Source: Gordonia tangerina | Lineage (GTDB): Bacteria > Actinomycetota > Actinomycetes > Mycobacteriales > Mycobacteriaceae | Reading direction: 5' to 3' | Length of the DNA: 64,000 nt | Assembly: GCF_021556435.1 (NCBI RefSeq) | Contig: NZ_JAKGCU010000013.1 | Span: 62,001 to 126,000, forward strand | Part shown: positions 1-9,031 of the stretch, in pieces | How the letters are laid out: the number at the start of each line of letters is the position of its first letter | Position numbering within the stretch: the first letter of the stretch is position 1 | Translations under genes and position numbers: made by a program | The notes under the pieces: model-generated | What the model saw: the letters and a program-made list of their open reading frames with translations, nothing else | The model's database searches: none | Told to the model about the DNA's origin: nothing

Positions 1-2470
1 TGGTCGCCACGTTCGCGGCCGCGGAGACGACGAACGCCGGCAACGTCTCCGGACGCGCCAGCGCCTCGGCCACCAACTCGTCGATGCCGTCGGTGCGGTC
101 TGCGGTGACCCGAACGCATCCTTCTAGAACGTCGGCCTCCACACGGATGTCCGGGTCGCCGTGGTCGGGGCTGGCCGCCAGGGCGGCTGCGACCCGCGAC
201 AACGCGCCCTCGGCCGACGTGGTCCGGTGCAGCAGCACATTCGCCCAGGTCAGCAACAGTTGCACCCGAGGACTCTTGGCCACTGCCGCGGGCGGCAGTT
301 TATCCACCAACCCCAACAGCGTTGCCATGTGCGCATGCTCGATGAGGGTGCGCCCGTCGGCTTCCACCAACGCCACCGCGCGGTCGGTATCACCCGCAGC
401 CAGTGCGTGATTGACGGCCTCCGCGGGCATCCCGTGGGCGGCGAACCACTCCGACGCGGTGCCGTGTAGGCGGATGATCGCATCGGGCATGTCGCGTTCG
501 AGTCGGCGCCGCAGGAACTCGGCAAACAACGGGTGGAAGCGGAACCACTCCCCTTCCTGATCCACCCTGCGCAAGAACAGATCTCGGGTTTCGATGTCCT
601 CCAGCAAAGCCTGTCCTCGCGGCTGACCGCTGAGCGCGGAGGCGAGACCGGCGCAGAGACGCTCGGGAGGTGAGACGGTCAGCAGGAACTCGAGTACCTC
701 GGGTTCCAGGGTGGACAGTACGTTCTCTGCCAGGAAGTCGCCGATGGCATGATGTCGGCCCGAGATGTGGCTGATGAGTTCGGCCGGGGTGTCGGCTCCC
801 CGCAACGACAGACAGGCCAGCTGCAACGCCGCCACCCATCCGTCGGTGGAGTTGCGCAACTCCGTGACCTCCGCACCCTGCAACGGCAGTCCGGCGACGT
901 CGACGAGGAACGAATGGGCTTCGGCCGCATCGAAACACAGACCAGCGATATCGATCTCGACGAGTTCGTCGAGCACCTGCATCCGGCTGATGGGCAGCCC
1001 CGCCCGCGATCGGCTGGTGATCACGACCTGTAGATGGTGGCATCCGCGTTCCAACAGGAAGTCCATCGCGGCGATCGACGCCGGATCGCTCACCCGGTGC
1101 CAGTCGTCGACGACGATCGCCAACTGCTCATGCCGGGCGTGGATCTCATTGATCAGCGACGTCAGCACGTACTGTTCGGCTTTCGCGCCGTGCTCCTCGA
1201 TGACCTCGGCGAGGTCCCCGACCACCACCGGCGCCGCACGCCGCAACGCCTCGACGATGTTGGCGAGGAACCGCGCGAGGTCGTTGTCGTCGTCGTCGAC
1301 GGTCAACCACGCCACCGCCACGCCGTCGCGTACGAGTTCTTCGCCCCACTGGGTGGCCACAGTGGTCTTCCCGTAGCCGGCGGGCGCATGGATGACGATG
1401 AGCCGGCGACGTTCGCCCGCCCGGAGGATCTCCATCAGCCGATCCCGCGGCACCTGCGCGCGTGGCCGCACTGGCGGCCGGAACTTGGTCGACGGAGTCG
1501 GCGGGGCCGTGGTGATCCCGGCCCGCACCCGCCGGTCGGGGCCGGCACCGATCGGGTCGGAGGCGGACTCGATCGGCAGCGCCATCTCGTCGACGGACAG
1601 TCCCAGCTGCCGTTGCACGTCACGCAGGCCCTCGCCGTATTCGACGACCGTTCCCGGCCGATCGTCCGGGTCGCGCGCCATGGCCCACTCCACCGCACGC
1701 GACAACGGCGCCGGAATACCCGCCGCACGAAGATCCGGGAGCGGTTCGGCCGACATCCGCAGGAACTGCGCGACCACCTGCTCGCCGCTGCGACGTTCGA
1801 AGGCGGCATGGCCGGTGAGTGCACAGAACAGGGTCGCTCCCAGGCCGTATACGTCGGTCGCGACCGACGGCGCCGCCCCGGACAACAGTTCGGGTGCGGT
1901 GAACGCCGGCGAACCGGTCACCATGTCGGCGTCGGTTTCGAAGCCGCCGGCGATACGTGCGATCCCGAAGTCGGTGAGCTGCGGTTCGCCGTATTCGGTG
2001 AGCAGGATGTTGCCCGGTTTGACGTCGCGGTGCAGGGTTCCCGACCGGTGGGCGGTTTCCAGGGCGCCCGACACCTTGATTCCCAACCGCAGCACATCCT
2101 GCCAGGCCAGCGGCCCGTGTTTCCGGATGCGGGAGTCCAGCGAATCATGCGGGTGGAACTGCATCACGATGTAGGGATGCCCGCCCGGCGTGCTGCCGAC
2201 CTCGAGGATGTTGACGATGTTCGGGTGCCCCGACAGCCGACCCATCGCGCGCTGTTCCCGTACGAAGCGTTCGAGGTTCTCCTCGTCGAGATGATCGGTG
2301 AGCACCTTGACGGCCACCGTCCGGTCCAGTTCCGCCTGCTCACAGCGGTAGACCGCGCCGAATCCGCCGTGGCCGATCAGGATCGGTTCGACGAATCCCG
2401 CGCCCACGAGTTGTCCGGCGATGTCGGGTACGACATCGCGCTGAGTGGTCTGCGGATCGTATTCGGCCAT
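1..2470 (-). CDS. pknK: PknK-type Ser/Thr protein kinase with MalT-like ATPase region (3' end outside window)
   Basis: Soluble serine/threonine kinase fused to a large STAND/MalT-like ATPase region, the architecture of mycobacterial PknK. Read on the minus strand from the ATG at 2470, it shows a glycine loop G-H-G-G-F-G (residues 33-38), the invariant Lys in V-A-V-K (55), the H-R-D-V-K-P-G-N catalytic loop, a D-F-G and an A-P-E motif. A P-loop H-A-P-A-G-Y-G-K-T follows near residue 362. From there the protein is helical TPR-like to the window edge, with 823 codons present. PknK proteins are about 1,100 residues, so roughly a quarter of the C-terminus (normally including a LuxR-like end) is missing. 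It is divergent from the benE-type gene. The family phosphorylates regulators and adjusts growth in stationary phase; the target here is unknown. Confidence 0.93.
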   Translation of the reverse strand, partial: MAEYDPQTTQRDVVPDIAGQLVGAGFVEPILIGHGGFGAVYRCEQAELDRTVAVKVLTDHLDEENLERFVREQRAMGRLSGHPNIVNILEVGSTPGGHPYIVMQFHPHDSLDSRIRKHGPLAWQDVLRLGIKVSGALETAHRSGTLHRDVKPGNILLTEYGEPQLTDFGIARIAGGFETDADMVTGSPAFTAPELLSGAAPSVATDVYGLGATLFCALTGHAAFERRSGEQVVAQFLRMSAEPLPDLRAAGIPAPLSRAVEWAMARDPDDRPGTVVEYGEGLRDVQRQLGLSVDEMALPIESASDPIGAGPDRRVRAGITTAPPTPSTKFRPPVRPRAQVPRDRLMEILRAGERRRLIVIHAPAGYGKTTVATQWGEELVRDGVAVAWLTVDDDDNDLARFLANIVEALRRAAPVVVGDLAEVIEEHGAKAEQYVLTSLINEIHARHEQLAIVVDDWHRVSDPASIAAMDFLLERGCHHLQVVITSRSRAGLPISRMQVLDELVEIDIAGLCFDAAEAHSFLVDVAGLPLQGAEVTELRNSTDGWVAALQLACLSLRGADTPAELISHISGRHHAIGDFLAENVLSTLEPEVLEFLLTVSPPERLCAGLASALSGQPRGQALLEDIETRDLFLRRVDQEGEWFRFHPLFAEFLRRRLERDMPDAIIRLHGTASEWFAAHGMPAEAVNHALAAGDTDRAVALVEADGRTLIEHAHMATLLGLVDKLPPAAVAKSPRVQLLLTWANVLLHRTTSAEGALSRVAAALAASPDHGDPDIRVEADVLEGCVRVTADRTDGIDELVAEALARPETLPAFVVSAAANVAT

Positions 2471-2733
2471 CGTTTGTGCCCTCGATCGCGCGTCGGGCGC
2501 GTTGTCAGTGCACAATCCAGCGTAGTCCGATAACGGCCACGGTCTCCCCGAAACGGACACGTGCACCCGGCGGGGGCGCCACCGCGTCGGGTGCGCGCCG
2601 AGTCGCCTGCGCGGCAATGATAAGGATCGTCGATCAACCACTCGAATCTCTGTCCTTAAACCGGGCGCCGCAGCCACCTAGCATGACGATCGACCGCGAA
2701 CCCATCTCTGATGCGATACCAGAAGGAACCGTC

Positions 2734-4035
2734 ATGCCTGCTCCCGACGCCATTGCGGGCGAGCGCGCGGTGCCCGGCGGAGATGTGGGCTCCGAGCCGT
2801 TCGTGGAACCGATCGCCCGACCGCGGGTGGGACCGCGGACGGCGCTGCGCGACATCGGCGGCACCTACCTCAGCAACGGGATCGTCGGGCTGATCTTCTC
2901 GGCCTCGGGTCCGGTGGCGGTGATCCTCGCGGCCGGATCAGCAGGTCAGCTGTCTGCGGCCCAGTTGTCGTCGTGGATCTTCGGCGTATTCGTGCTCAAC
3001 GGCATCCTGACGGTCGCCGCGAGCTGGATTTATCGCATGCCGTTGGCCTTCGCATGGACGATCCCCGGCACCGTGCTCGTCGGATCGGCGTTGGGTCACC
3101 TGTCCTGGGCGGAGGTGCTGGGCGCCTTCCTGGTCACCGGTGCGCTGATCCTCGCGGTCGGGATGACCGGGCGGGTGCGTCGGCTCATGTCGGCGTTGCC
3201 CGAACCGATCGTGATGGCGATGGTCGCAGGAGTGTTCCTGCAGTTCGGGGTCGGTGTGGTCACGTCGATCGGTGCCGATCCGGTGGTGGCGGTGCCGATC
3301 GTCCTGGTGTTCTTCGCATTGCAGTGTCACGGCAGCCTGACGCGATGGATGCCACCCATTATCGGGGCCTGCCTGGCCGGAGTGGTTGCAGTCGCGGTCA
3401 GCGGGCGTTTCGACTTCACCGAACGCCCGACCTCGTGGATCGCCACCCCGGTGCTGCAGACTCCCGAGTTCAGTCTTCGCGCGCTGCTCGAGCTGGTTGT
3501 TCCCTTGGCGATCACGGTGATCGTGGTGCAGAACAGCCAGGGCACCGCGGTGCTCAATGCCGCCGGGCATCGCACCCCGGTCAATGTGGTGACGATGCTG
3601 TGCGGCGCGTGGTCGATGCTCGCGGCCGCCGTCGGGTCGATCTCGACCTGCCTCGCCGGGCCGACCAACGCGCTGTTGGTTGCCGGTGGCGAACGGCGGC
3701 GTCAATACACCGCGGCGCTCACCTTCGGCGTCCTCGCCGTGGCTGTCGGTCTGGCGGCCCCGGTCTTCGTGGCACTGATGCTGGCGATGCCGTCGGCCTT
3801 CATCGCCACTGTCGGCGGGCTTGCGCTGTTGGGTGCGCTGCTGGGCGCCTTCCGCTCGGCGTTCGGCTCGCGGTTCAGCATGGGCGCGCTGGTCACCTTT
3901 CTGGTGTCGATCTCGGACCTGACCGTGCTGAACATCGGTTCGGCATTCTGGGGTCTGCTCGCGGGCCTCGCGGTGGCGTGGCTGTTGGAGCGGGAGGACT
4001 TTCGGACAGAAAAGGCGCGGGACCCTAAGCCCTGA
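2734..4035 (+). CDS. benE: BenE family benzoate/proton symporter-like membrane protein
   Basis: Inner-membrane transporter of the BenE family (benzoate:H+ symport is the named activity). The 433-residue product is almost entirely hydrophobic, with about 11-12 membrane segments. It carries the family's conserved S-N-G-I-V-G-L-I-F-S-A-S-G-P-V segment near the N-terminus and a central V-Q-N-S-Q-G-T-A-V-L region. The start at 2734 is chosen because AGAAGGA lies 7 nt upstream. An in-frame ATG at 2683 and longer versions exist without a good ribosome site. No benzoate catabolic genes are adjacent, so the substrate is inferred only from family. The last 11 nt overlap the convergent hpnE-like gene. 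Confidence 0.85.
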   Translation: MPAPDAIAGERAVPGGDVGSEPFVEPIARPRVGPRTALRDIGGTYLSNGIVGLIFSASGPVAVILAAGSAGQLSAAQLSSWIFGVFVLNGILTVAASWIYRMPLAFAWTIPGTVLVGSALGHLSWAEVLGAFLVTGALILAVGMTGRVRRLMSALPEPIVMAMVAGVFLQFGVGVVTSIGADPVVAVPIVLVFFALQCHGSLTRWMPPIIGACLAGVVAVAVSGRFDFTERPTSWIATPVLQTPEFSLRALLELVVPLAITVIVVQNSQGTAVLNAAGHRTPVNVVTMLCGAWSMLAAAVGSISTCLAGPTNALLVAGGERRRQYTAALTFGVLAVAVGLAAPVFVALMLAMPSAFIATVGGLALLGALLGAFRSAFGSRFSMGALVTFLVSISDLTVLNIGSAFWGLLAGLAVAWLLEREDFRTEKARDPKP

Positions 4036-5401
4036 GGCCACGCTGAACGGACTCCAGTACCACCTCGACGGCGCGCGCGGCGCTTTGGCAGGCACCTTCC
4101 ATGGTGGTGGTCCAGTCGGTGCGGGTCCAGTCACCGGCCAGCGCCAGGCCGGTGACCGCGGTGCGCTGATCGGGGCGGATGCCGGCGGTGCCGGGCCGTT
4201 GCGCGAAGGTCGATTTCGGCATCCGCACCACGTGACTATGGATCACCTCGGCATCGGCCGCGTCCGGGAAGTACTTGCGCAACATGGCCATCTGGATGTC
4301 GGTGATCTCGGCGTTGGATTTCGACGTCAGGTCGTAGGCGGCCGACACCGTGGTCGAGTAGAGGTGATGGCGCTCCGCCGAACGCCCGTGCATACGCTGG
4401 CGGTCCCAGACCTGTTCCAGCACACCCTCACCGCCGTAGAGGATCTCGCCCCAATCACTCATCCCGATCGAGCGATCCAGGTAGAGGTTCACACTGACGA
4501 TCGGCACCGGGGACAGCGCGTCGACCGCCGCGTAGATCTCCTCGTGGCCGGGCACCTGATCGAGCAGGCCTTTCACACCCCACACCGGCACCGCACAGAT
4601 CACCGCGTCGGCGGCGACCTTCTGTCCGTCGGTCAGGGTGACGCCGCTGACGGCCCCGTCGGACACGTCGATCGACGCCACCACGGCGCGGTGCCGCACG
4701 TCGACCCCGTTGTCGGCGAACACTTTCTGCGCCCCGTCGATGAACAGTGTGTCCAGGTCGACGGTGGGATAGCCGATCGAGATGGGGGTCCGTGTCGCGC
4801 GTGCCCGCCGGATGCCGGTCACCAGCAGATCCGCGGGCACCTTGGCCGAGGAGATGGTGGGTTTGTCACCGGTCAGGCCGATCACGATGCCGTCCCACAA
4901 CGCGTCACGTGCCGACTGCGGCATACCGATGCGTCGGAACCACTCGTCGGCGGTGATGTCGTCGAGCCAGTCCGGTTGCCGCAGTGCCTGCCGGATCAGT
5001 GTCGCCTGGGCGCGCGCGGTGCGCAGCCGATCGAGGCCGGTAACGCCGGGCAGGTCCCCCACCGCGGTTCGGAGTCCGTCGAGCCCGCCGAACGCCGAGC
5101 GTCGAGTGGCGCCGCCGGGCATGCGGACGGTCATGTGTCCAGGGAAGGCGACGTGCTCGCGGGTACCAACGCTGTCGAGATAGCGCATCAGGTGTTCGTA
5201 GCCGCTGGCGAACACGTGCTGTCCGTTGTCGGGGACGTCGTCGACGGTCGCCACGGGCATCGCGATCGTGCGCCCACCGAGCGAGCCGCGTCGTTCCAGC
5301 AGTGTCACCTGCTGTCCCGCCTCGGCCAGCCACACCGCCGAGGCGAGCCCGGCCAGTCCCCCACCCACGACCACGCAGTGTCTGCGACGGTTCTCCGACA
5401 T
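4025..5401 (-). CDS. hpnE: FAD-dependent squalene-associated amine oxidase/desaturase (HpnE-like)
   Basis: FAD-binding protein of 458 residues in the phytoene-desaturase/amine-oxidase superfamily, closest in pattern to HpnE (hydroxysqualene dehydroxylase), which makes squalene from hydroxysqualene. It opens with the dinucleotide-binding motif V-V-V-G-G-G-L-A-G-L-A (residues 10-20) and an E-R-R-x-x-L-G-G-R-T ribose loop. It has the HpnE-like D-N-G-Q-H-V-F segment near residue 58, and ends with an A-G-D-W FAD motif near residue 433. The usual partners hpnC and hpnD are not in the window, so a carotenoid or other isoprenoid substrate is possible. It follows qsuB by 59 nt on the same strand and could be co-transcribed with it. 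Confidence 0.78.
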   Translation of the reverse strand: MSENRRRHCVVVGGGLAGLASAVWLAEAGQQVTLLERRGSLGGRTIAMPVATVDDVPDNGQHVFASGYEHLMRYLDSVGTREHVAFPGHMTVRMPGGATRRSAFGGLDGLRTAVGDLPGVTGLDRLRTARAQATLIRQALRQPDWLDDITADEWFRRIGMPQSARDALWDGIVIGLTGDKPTISSAKVPADLLVTGIRRARATRTPISIGYPTVDLDTLFIDGAQKVFADNGVDVRHRAVVASIDVSDGAVSGVTLTDGQKVAADAVICAVPVWGVKGLLDQVPGHEEIYAAVDALSPVPIVSVNLYLDRSIGMSDWGEILYGGEGVLEQVWDRQRMHGRSAERHHLYSTTVSAAYDLTSKSNAEITDIQMAMLRKYFPDAADAEVIHSHVVRMPKSTFAQRPGTAGIRPDQRTAVTGLALAGDWTRTDWTTTMEGACQSAARAVEVVLESVQRGLRA

Positions 5402-5460
5402 GGGACGACAATAGCGGTCAGGGCTGACCGGTGAGGACTGACCGGTGACGCCGACGCGGG

Positions 5461-7248
5461 TCAGCTGCGGGTCCGGCCGCGTTGCGCCGCGAGTCGGACC
5501 GGCGCGTTGTCCACCCCGTACCCGTCGTAGTGGTCGAACCGCTGCACGAATTCGAAGAAGACCGAACCCACCGTGCGGGTGTAGAAGTGGATGAAGTGCC
5601 CCTGCGAGCCGGGACTGCGGTCGTAGAGCAGGTCGAGTTCCCGTAGCGCGGCGACGGTGTCGTCGTCGACCCCGAAGCGTCCGGCGACGTAGTCGTAGTA
5701 GTTGTCGGGCACGCTCAGGAATTCCAGTCCGGCATCGCGTGCGGTGCGCGCCAGCGCGACGATGTCGTCGCAGGCGAATGCGATGTGTTGGGCCAACGAC
5801 CCGTCTGCGACCGCGAGCGGTGCGACGTTGAGCGGGATACGTACCGCTCCGTCGGCGGTGCGCAAGACCTGGCTGCGGACCAACCCGGTGGGGCCGGGCA
5901 CCTCGGTCGGGTCGTCGGCGCTCAGCCCGAACACGCTGGTGAAGAACAGCACCGCGTCCTCAGTGGTCTGCCACGGTTGCGTCAGGTTCACATGGTCGAC
6001 GGCGTGGACCGGGCCGCCGGCGGCGGGTACTCCGTCGCGGAACTCGCTCACCCAGTCGGCTGTCCCGGTGGGCGGCTGGGTAACCCAGAAGAGTTCGGTG
6101 CCGTCGGGCGCGACGGCCGAGCCGAACGGCTGCTCGGAGGCATAGGTGCGGCGATATGCGGCCGGCGCCATCAGGTCGGCCGCCCGGCGCGACGTCGCGT
6201 CGGCGTCGGGGACCTGCAGGCCGATGGCGGCAACGTGTGGCACCTCGTCGCGAGCCTGCTGCTCGTTGAGCACCACTCGCGCCGAGCCGGCCTGCCACAG
6301 CGTCACGGGCTTGCTGCGATGCCGGCCACCGGGGATGAATCCGAGCTGCCCCAGCAACACCTCCACCTCACTGGTGTCTTCGGCTTTGATCTCCACGAAA
6401 TCGAACCCGTTGGGCGGTTTGGCATCCGCAACCGGCGCGAGGTGCAGCGCGTCCTGCAGCCACAGCAGCGATCGCAGCGCGTGCACGGCGGTGCGGCCCG
6501 GGTCGGTCTGCCGAAAGGTGTCGTTGAACACCTCCAGCGACAGCGGGCCCACGTAGCCGGCCGCGAGGACATGGCGCACGAAACCGGCCAGGTCGAATGC
6601 CCCCTCACCCGGGAACAGCCGGTGATGACGACTCCACGACAAGACATCCATCTGAAGGGCGGGGGCATCGGCGAGTTGCAGGTAGAAGATCTTGGCGCCG
6701 GGAATCTGCTCGATGTCCGCCGGATCGTGCCCACGCGAGAGCACGTGGAAGCTGTCCAGGCACACCCCCACTGCAGGGTGGTCGGCGAGTTCGACGATGC
6801 GCCAGGCGCGACGGTAGTCGTCGACGAAACGACCCCACGCGAGCGCCTCGAAGGCGATCCGGACGCCGTGATCGGCGGCCACGTCACCGATCTGCCGCAG
6901 TTGCGCGGCGCTGACCGCGTCGTCATCGATTGTCGCGGTGGCGACGTTGCTGCACACCAGGACGGTGTCGATGCCGAGCCGACCTGCGGTGGCGAAGGTG
7001 GCGGCCGCGCGGCGCAGATTATCGGCGAACACATCGTCGGCGACGCCCTCCAAGTCGCGTAGCGGTTGGTAGAGATCCAGGGTGAGACCGAGGCGGGCGG
7101 CCAGCGCGCGGATCTCCTCCGGAGAGTGTTCGCAGGCGATCAGATCGGGTTCGAAGACCTCCACTCCGTCGAATCCGGCAGCCGCGCAGGCGTGCAGTTT
7201 CTCCACGAGTGAGCCCGACAACGAGACGGTGGCGATGGAGGTCTTCAT
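5461..7248 (-). CDS. qsuB: 3-dehydroshikimate dehydratase, sugar-isomerase/VOC fusion
   Basis: Converts 3-dehydroshikimate to protocatechuate, the exit from quinate/shikimate catabolism into the beta-ketoadipate pathway. It has 595 residues in two parts. The N-terminal half (about 1-280) is a xylose-isomerase-like TIM barrel with metal-ligand type segments (A-F-E-A-L-A-W-G, C-L-D-S-F-H, S-L-E-V-F-N). The C-terminal half is 4-hydroxyphenylpyruvate-dioxygenase-like VOC (from about 290, ending H-F-I-H-F-Y...F-F-E-F-V-Q-R). This is the layout of Corynebacterium QsuB. Start ATG 7248; a GTG immediately upstream (7251) is an alternative. It is divergent from the TetR gene, and an operator-like site sits just before its start. 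Confidence 0.9.
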   Translation of the reverse strand: MKTSIATVSLSGSLVEKLHACAAAGFDGVEVFEPDLIACEHSPEEIRALAARLGLTLDLYQPLRDLEGVADDVFADNLRRAAATFATAGRLGIDTVLVCSNVATATIDDDAVSAAQLRQIGDVAADHGVRIAFEALAWGRFVDDYRRAWRIVELADHPAVGVCLDSFHVLSRGHDPADIEQIPGAKIFYLQLADAPALQMDVLSWSRHHRLFPGEGAFDLAGFVRHVLAAGYVGPLSLEVFNDTFRQTDPGRTAVHALRSLLWLQDALHLAPVADAKPPNGFDFVEIKAEDTSEVEVLLGQLGFIPGGRHRSKPVTLWQAGSARVVLNEQQARDEVPHVAAIGLQVPDADATSRRAADLMAPAAYRRTYASEQPFGSAVAPDGTELFWVTQPPTGTADWVSEFRDGVPAAGGPVHAVDHVNLTQPWQTTEDAVLFFTSVFGLSADDPTEVPGPTGLVRSQVLRTADGAVRIPLNVAPLAVADGSLAQHIAFACDDIVALARTARDAGLEFLSVPDNYYDYVAGRFGVDDDTVAALRELDLLYDRSPGSQGHFIHFYTRTVGSVFFEFVQRFDHYDGYGVDNAPVRLAAQRGRTRS

Positions 7249-7257
7249 CACTGCAAT

Positions 7258-7275
7258 GTACCAATCGGTTAATTA
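7258..7275 (+). promoter_or_regulatory. Operator-like site before qsuB, twin of 8089-8106
   Basis: An 18-nt AT-rich element in the 79-nt qsuB/TetR divergent gap. It matches the element before qsuD at 12 of 18 positions (consensus GTACYARTYSGTWMATTA). It includes GTAC-N6-GTTA and overlaps a 10-bp perfect palindrome GTTAATTAAC (7268-7277). It is probably bound by the adjacent TetR protein, which is inference. Confidence 0.5.
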
Positions 7276-7327
7276 ACGCCGCAAGGGTTGCCGCGCCCCG
7301 GAGGCTCACCCAGTAGAGTCGGCCGAC

Positions 7328-7972
7328 GTGGCCGCCAAGCCAAAAGCCGAACTGCAGCGCGATGCCGAACGCACCCGCGCGGAACTGTTGACGGTGGCCA
7401 CCGAGGTGTTCGCCGAGTCCGGCTACTCCGGCGCCCGCGTCGACGAGATCGCCGAACGCACCCGCACCACCAAGCGGATGATCTATTACTACTTCGGCGG
7501 CAAGGAGCAGCTCTACCTCGCCGTCCTCGAGCGGGCATACCGCGGCATCCGCGAGGCCGAGCAGAAACTGCAGGTCAACCACCGCAATCCAGTCGAGGCC
7601 ATCCGCCGGCTGGCCGAGGTCACCTTCGACCATCACATCGCCAACGACGATTTCATCCGCCTCGTGTCGATCGAGAACATTCATCGCGGCGAGTTCATCC
7701 GGCAGCTCGCCGATCTACCCCAGCTCTCCGCACCGGCCACGTCGCTGCTCGACGAGATCCTGCACGACGGACGCGCGAGCGGCGTCTTCCGCGACGACGC
7801 CAGCGCCCTGGACGTCCACCTGGTGATCAGTTCGTACTGCGTGTTCCAGGTAGCCAATCAGTACACCTTCGGCTTCCTGTTCGACGTCGACCTCACGGAG
7901 ACCTCTCAACGCGCCCATCTGCGCCGGATGATCGGTGACGTGGTGGTGGGCTGGCTGACCAGCCAGCCGTAA
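7328..7972 (+). CDS. TetR/AcrR family regulator, likely of the quinate/shikimate genes
   Basis: 214-residue repressor-type protein. A TetR N-terminal helix-turn-helix occupies about residues 15-62 (F-A-E-S-G-Y-S-G-A-R-V-D-E-I-A then K-R-M-I-Y-Y-Y-F-G-G-K-E-Q-L-Y). It is followed by a ligand-binding helical domain rich in aromatic residues. Start is GTG 7328. It sits between qsuB (divergent) and qsuD-shiA (same strand, 146 nt downstream), and similar dyad-like sites occur on both sides of it. This suggests it controls both directions in response to a pathway intermediate. Corynebacterium uses a LysR-type QsuR at the equivalent place, so a TetR here is a different solution. The effector is unknown. 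Confidence 0.88.
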   Translation: MAAKPKAELQRDAERTRAELLTVATEVFAESGYSGARVDEIAERTRTTKRMIYYYFGGKEQLYLAVLERAYRGIREAEQKLQVNHRNPVEAIRRLAEVTFDHHIANDDFIRLVSIENIHRGEFIRQLADLPQLSAPATSLLDEILHDGRASGVFRDDASALDVHLVISSYCVFQVANQYTFGFLFDVDLTETSQRAHLRRMIGDVVVGWLTSQP

Positions 7973-8088
7973 CCCCAGGTCATCGGGTTCATCCGCTCAC
8001 CGGATCGGCTTCACAGAGCGCTTGTGGAGAGCCCCGTCACATCCTTGCCCTTGACGCGACGCGCACCACAATGCTCTACTTTGCGAAC

Positions 8089-8106
8089 GTACTAGTTCGT
8101 ACATTA
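8089..8106 (+). promoter_or_regulatory. Operator-like site before qsuD, twin of 7258-7275
   Basis: GTAC-TAGTTC-GTAC followed by ATTA, 12 nt before the qsuD start codon. It contains the 6-bp palindrome ACTAGT and overlaps an inverted pair CGAAC (8084-8088) / GTTCG (8095-8099). Its similarity to the qsuB site and its place at the promoter suggest a TetR operator. Confidence 0.5.
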
Positions 8107-8118
8107 CGGAGAGCCCGC

Positions 8119-8994
8119 ATGAGCAACCCCACGTCCAGCCATCTCGTCGGCCTGATCGGCACCGGCGTCGGACCATCGCTGACCCCCGCCATGCACATGG
8201 CCGAGGGGCGCGCCCACGGCCTCGACTACGTGTACCGCACGATCGACCTGGCCCGACTGTCGCTGGCCCCGGAGCGGGTGGGCGAGGTACTCACGTGGGC
8301 ACGGATGCTGGGCTTCGACGCGGTCAATGTCACCCACCCCTGCAAGCAACTCGTCATCGAGCACCTCGATGCGATCGATCCCGTCGCGGCCGACCTCGGC
8401 GCGGTCAACACCGTGCTGTTCACCGAGGCGGGCGCCGTCGGCCACAACACCGACACCACCGGCTTCGCCCACGGTTTCACCGAGGGCCTCCCCGACGCGC
8501 GTCTCGACCATGTCGTGCTGGTGGGCGCGGGCGGCGCCGGAACCGCTGTCGCCGACGCCCTGCTCCGGCTGGGGTGCACCCACCTCACCGTGGTGGATCT
8601 CGACGTGGACCGCGCCTCCGCGGTGGCGCGTGAACTCGTCGGCCGCCACCCGCTGGCGCAGGTCGACGCGTCGTCGTTCGACAAACTCTCGATCCTGCTG
8701 CCGCACAGCGACGGCGTGGTGCACGCGACCCCGACCGGGATGGCCGCACATCCCGGCGTCGCCTTCGACCCGGCGCTGCTGCATTCCGACCTGTGGGTGG
8801 CCGACATCGTCTACCGCCCACTCGACACCGCGCTGCTGGCTGCGGCCCGAGCGGCCGGCTGCCGCACCCTCGACGGCGGTCACATGGCCGTGCACCAGGC
8901 CGTCGACGCCTTCGCGCTGATCACCGGACTCACCCCCGACGCCGATCGCATGTCCCAACATTTCCGCCGGCTGGCCACGAACCAGCCCCGATGA
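8119..8994 (+). CDS. qsuD: Quinate/shikimate dehydrogenase (AroE family, catabolic type)
   Basis: 291-residue NAD(P)-dependent dehydrogenase that oxidises shikimate (and usually quinate) to the 3-dehydro compound. The substrate domain shows S-L-T-P-A-M-H (residues 18-24), N-V-T-H-P-C-K with the catalytic Lys, and N-T-D-T-T-G-F. The Rossmann part has G-A-G-G-A-G-T-A-V followed by V-V-D-L-D. An Asp at the end of the second strand favours NAD+, which fits a catabolic rather than biosynthetic enzyme. ATG 8119 is preferred because ACGGAGAG stands just upstream. An in-frame ATG at 8071 would run through the operator-like site. Downstream, the MFS gene follows after 37 nt, probably as one operon. 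Confidence 0.9.
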   Translation: MSNPTSSHLVGLIGTGVGPSLTPAMHMAEGRAHGLDYVYRTIDLARLSLAPERVGEVLTWARMLGFDAVNVTHPCKQLVIEHLDAIDPVAADLGAVNTVLFTEAGAVGHNTDTTGFAHGFTEGLPDARLDHVVLVGAGGAGTAVADALLRLGCTHLTVVDLDVDRASAVARELVGRHPLAQVDASSFDKLSILLPHSDGVVHATPTGMAAHPGVAFDPALLHSDLWVADIVYRPLDTALLAAARAAGCRTLDGGHMAVHQAVDAFALITGLTPDADRMSQHFRRLATNQPR

Positions 8995-9031
8995 CCCTGC
9001 GCGCCGAGCAGAATCAGATCAAGGAGTCCCG

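Noticed and set aside
1034-2533. Long open frame (about 499 codons) on the plus strand opposite pknK
   Set aside because: It is antisense to a kinase with complete motifs; its product is Arg/Gly/His-rich and resembles no protein, a typical high-GC shadow.
5424-5448. Direct repeat CTGACCGGTGA (two copies, 3 nt apart) between hpnE and qsuB
   Set aside because: Only two short copies with no further context; could be chance in GC-rich DNA.
8071-8118. Longer N-terminus for qsuD starting at 8071
   Set aside because: It would read through the operator-like site and lacks a ribosome site; ATG 8119 has one.
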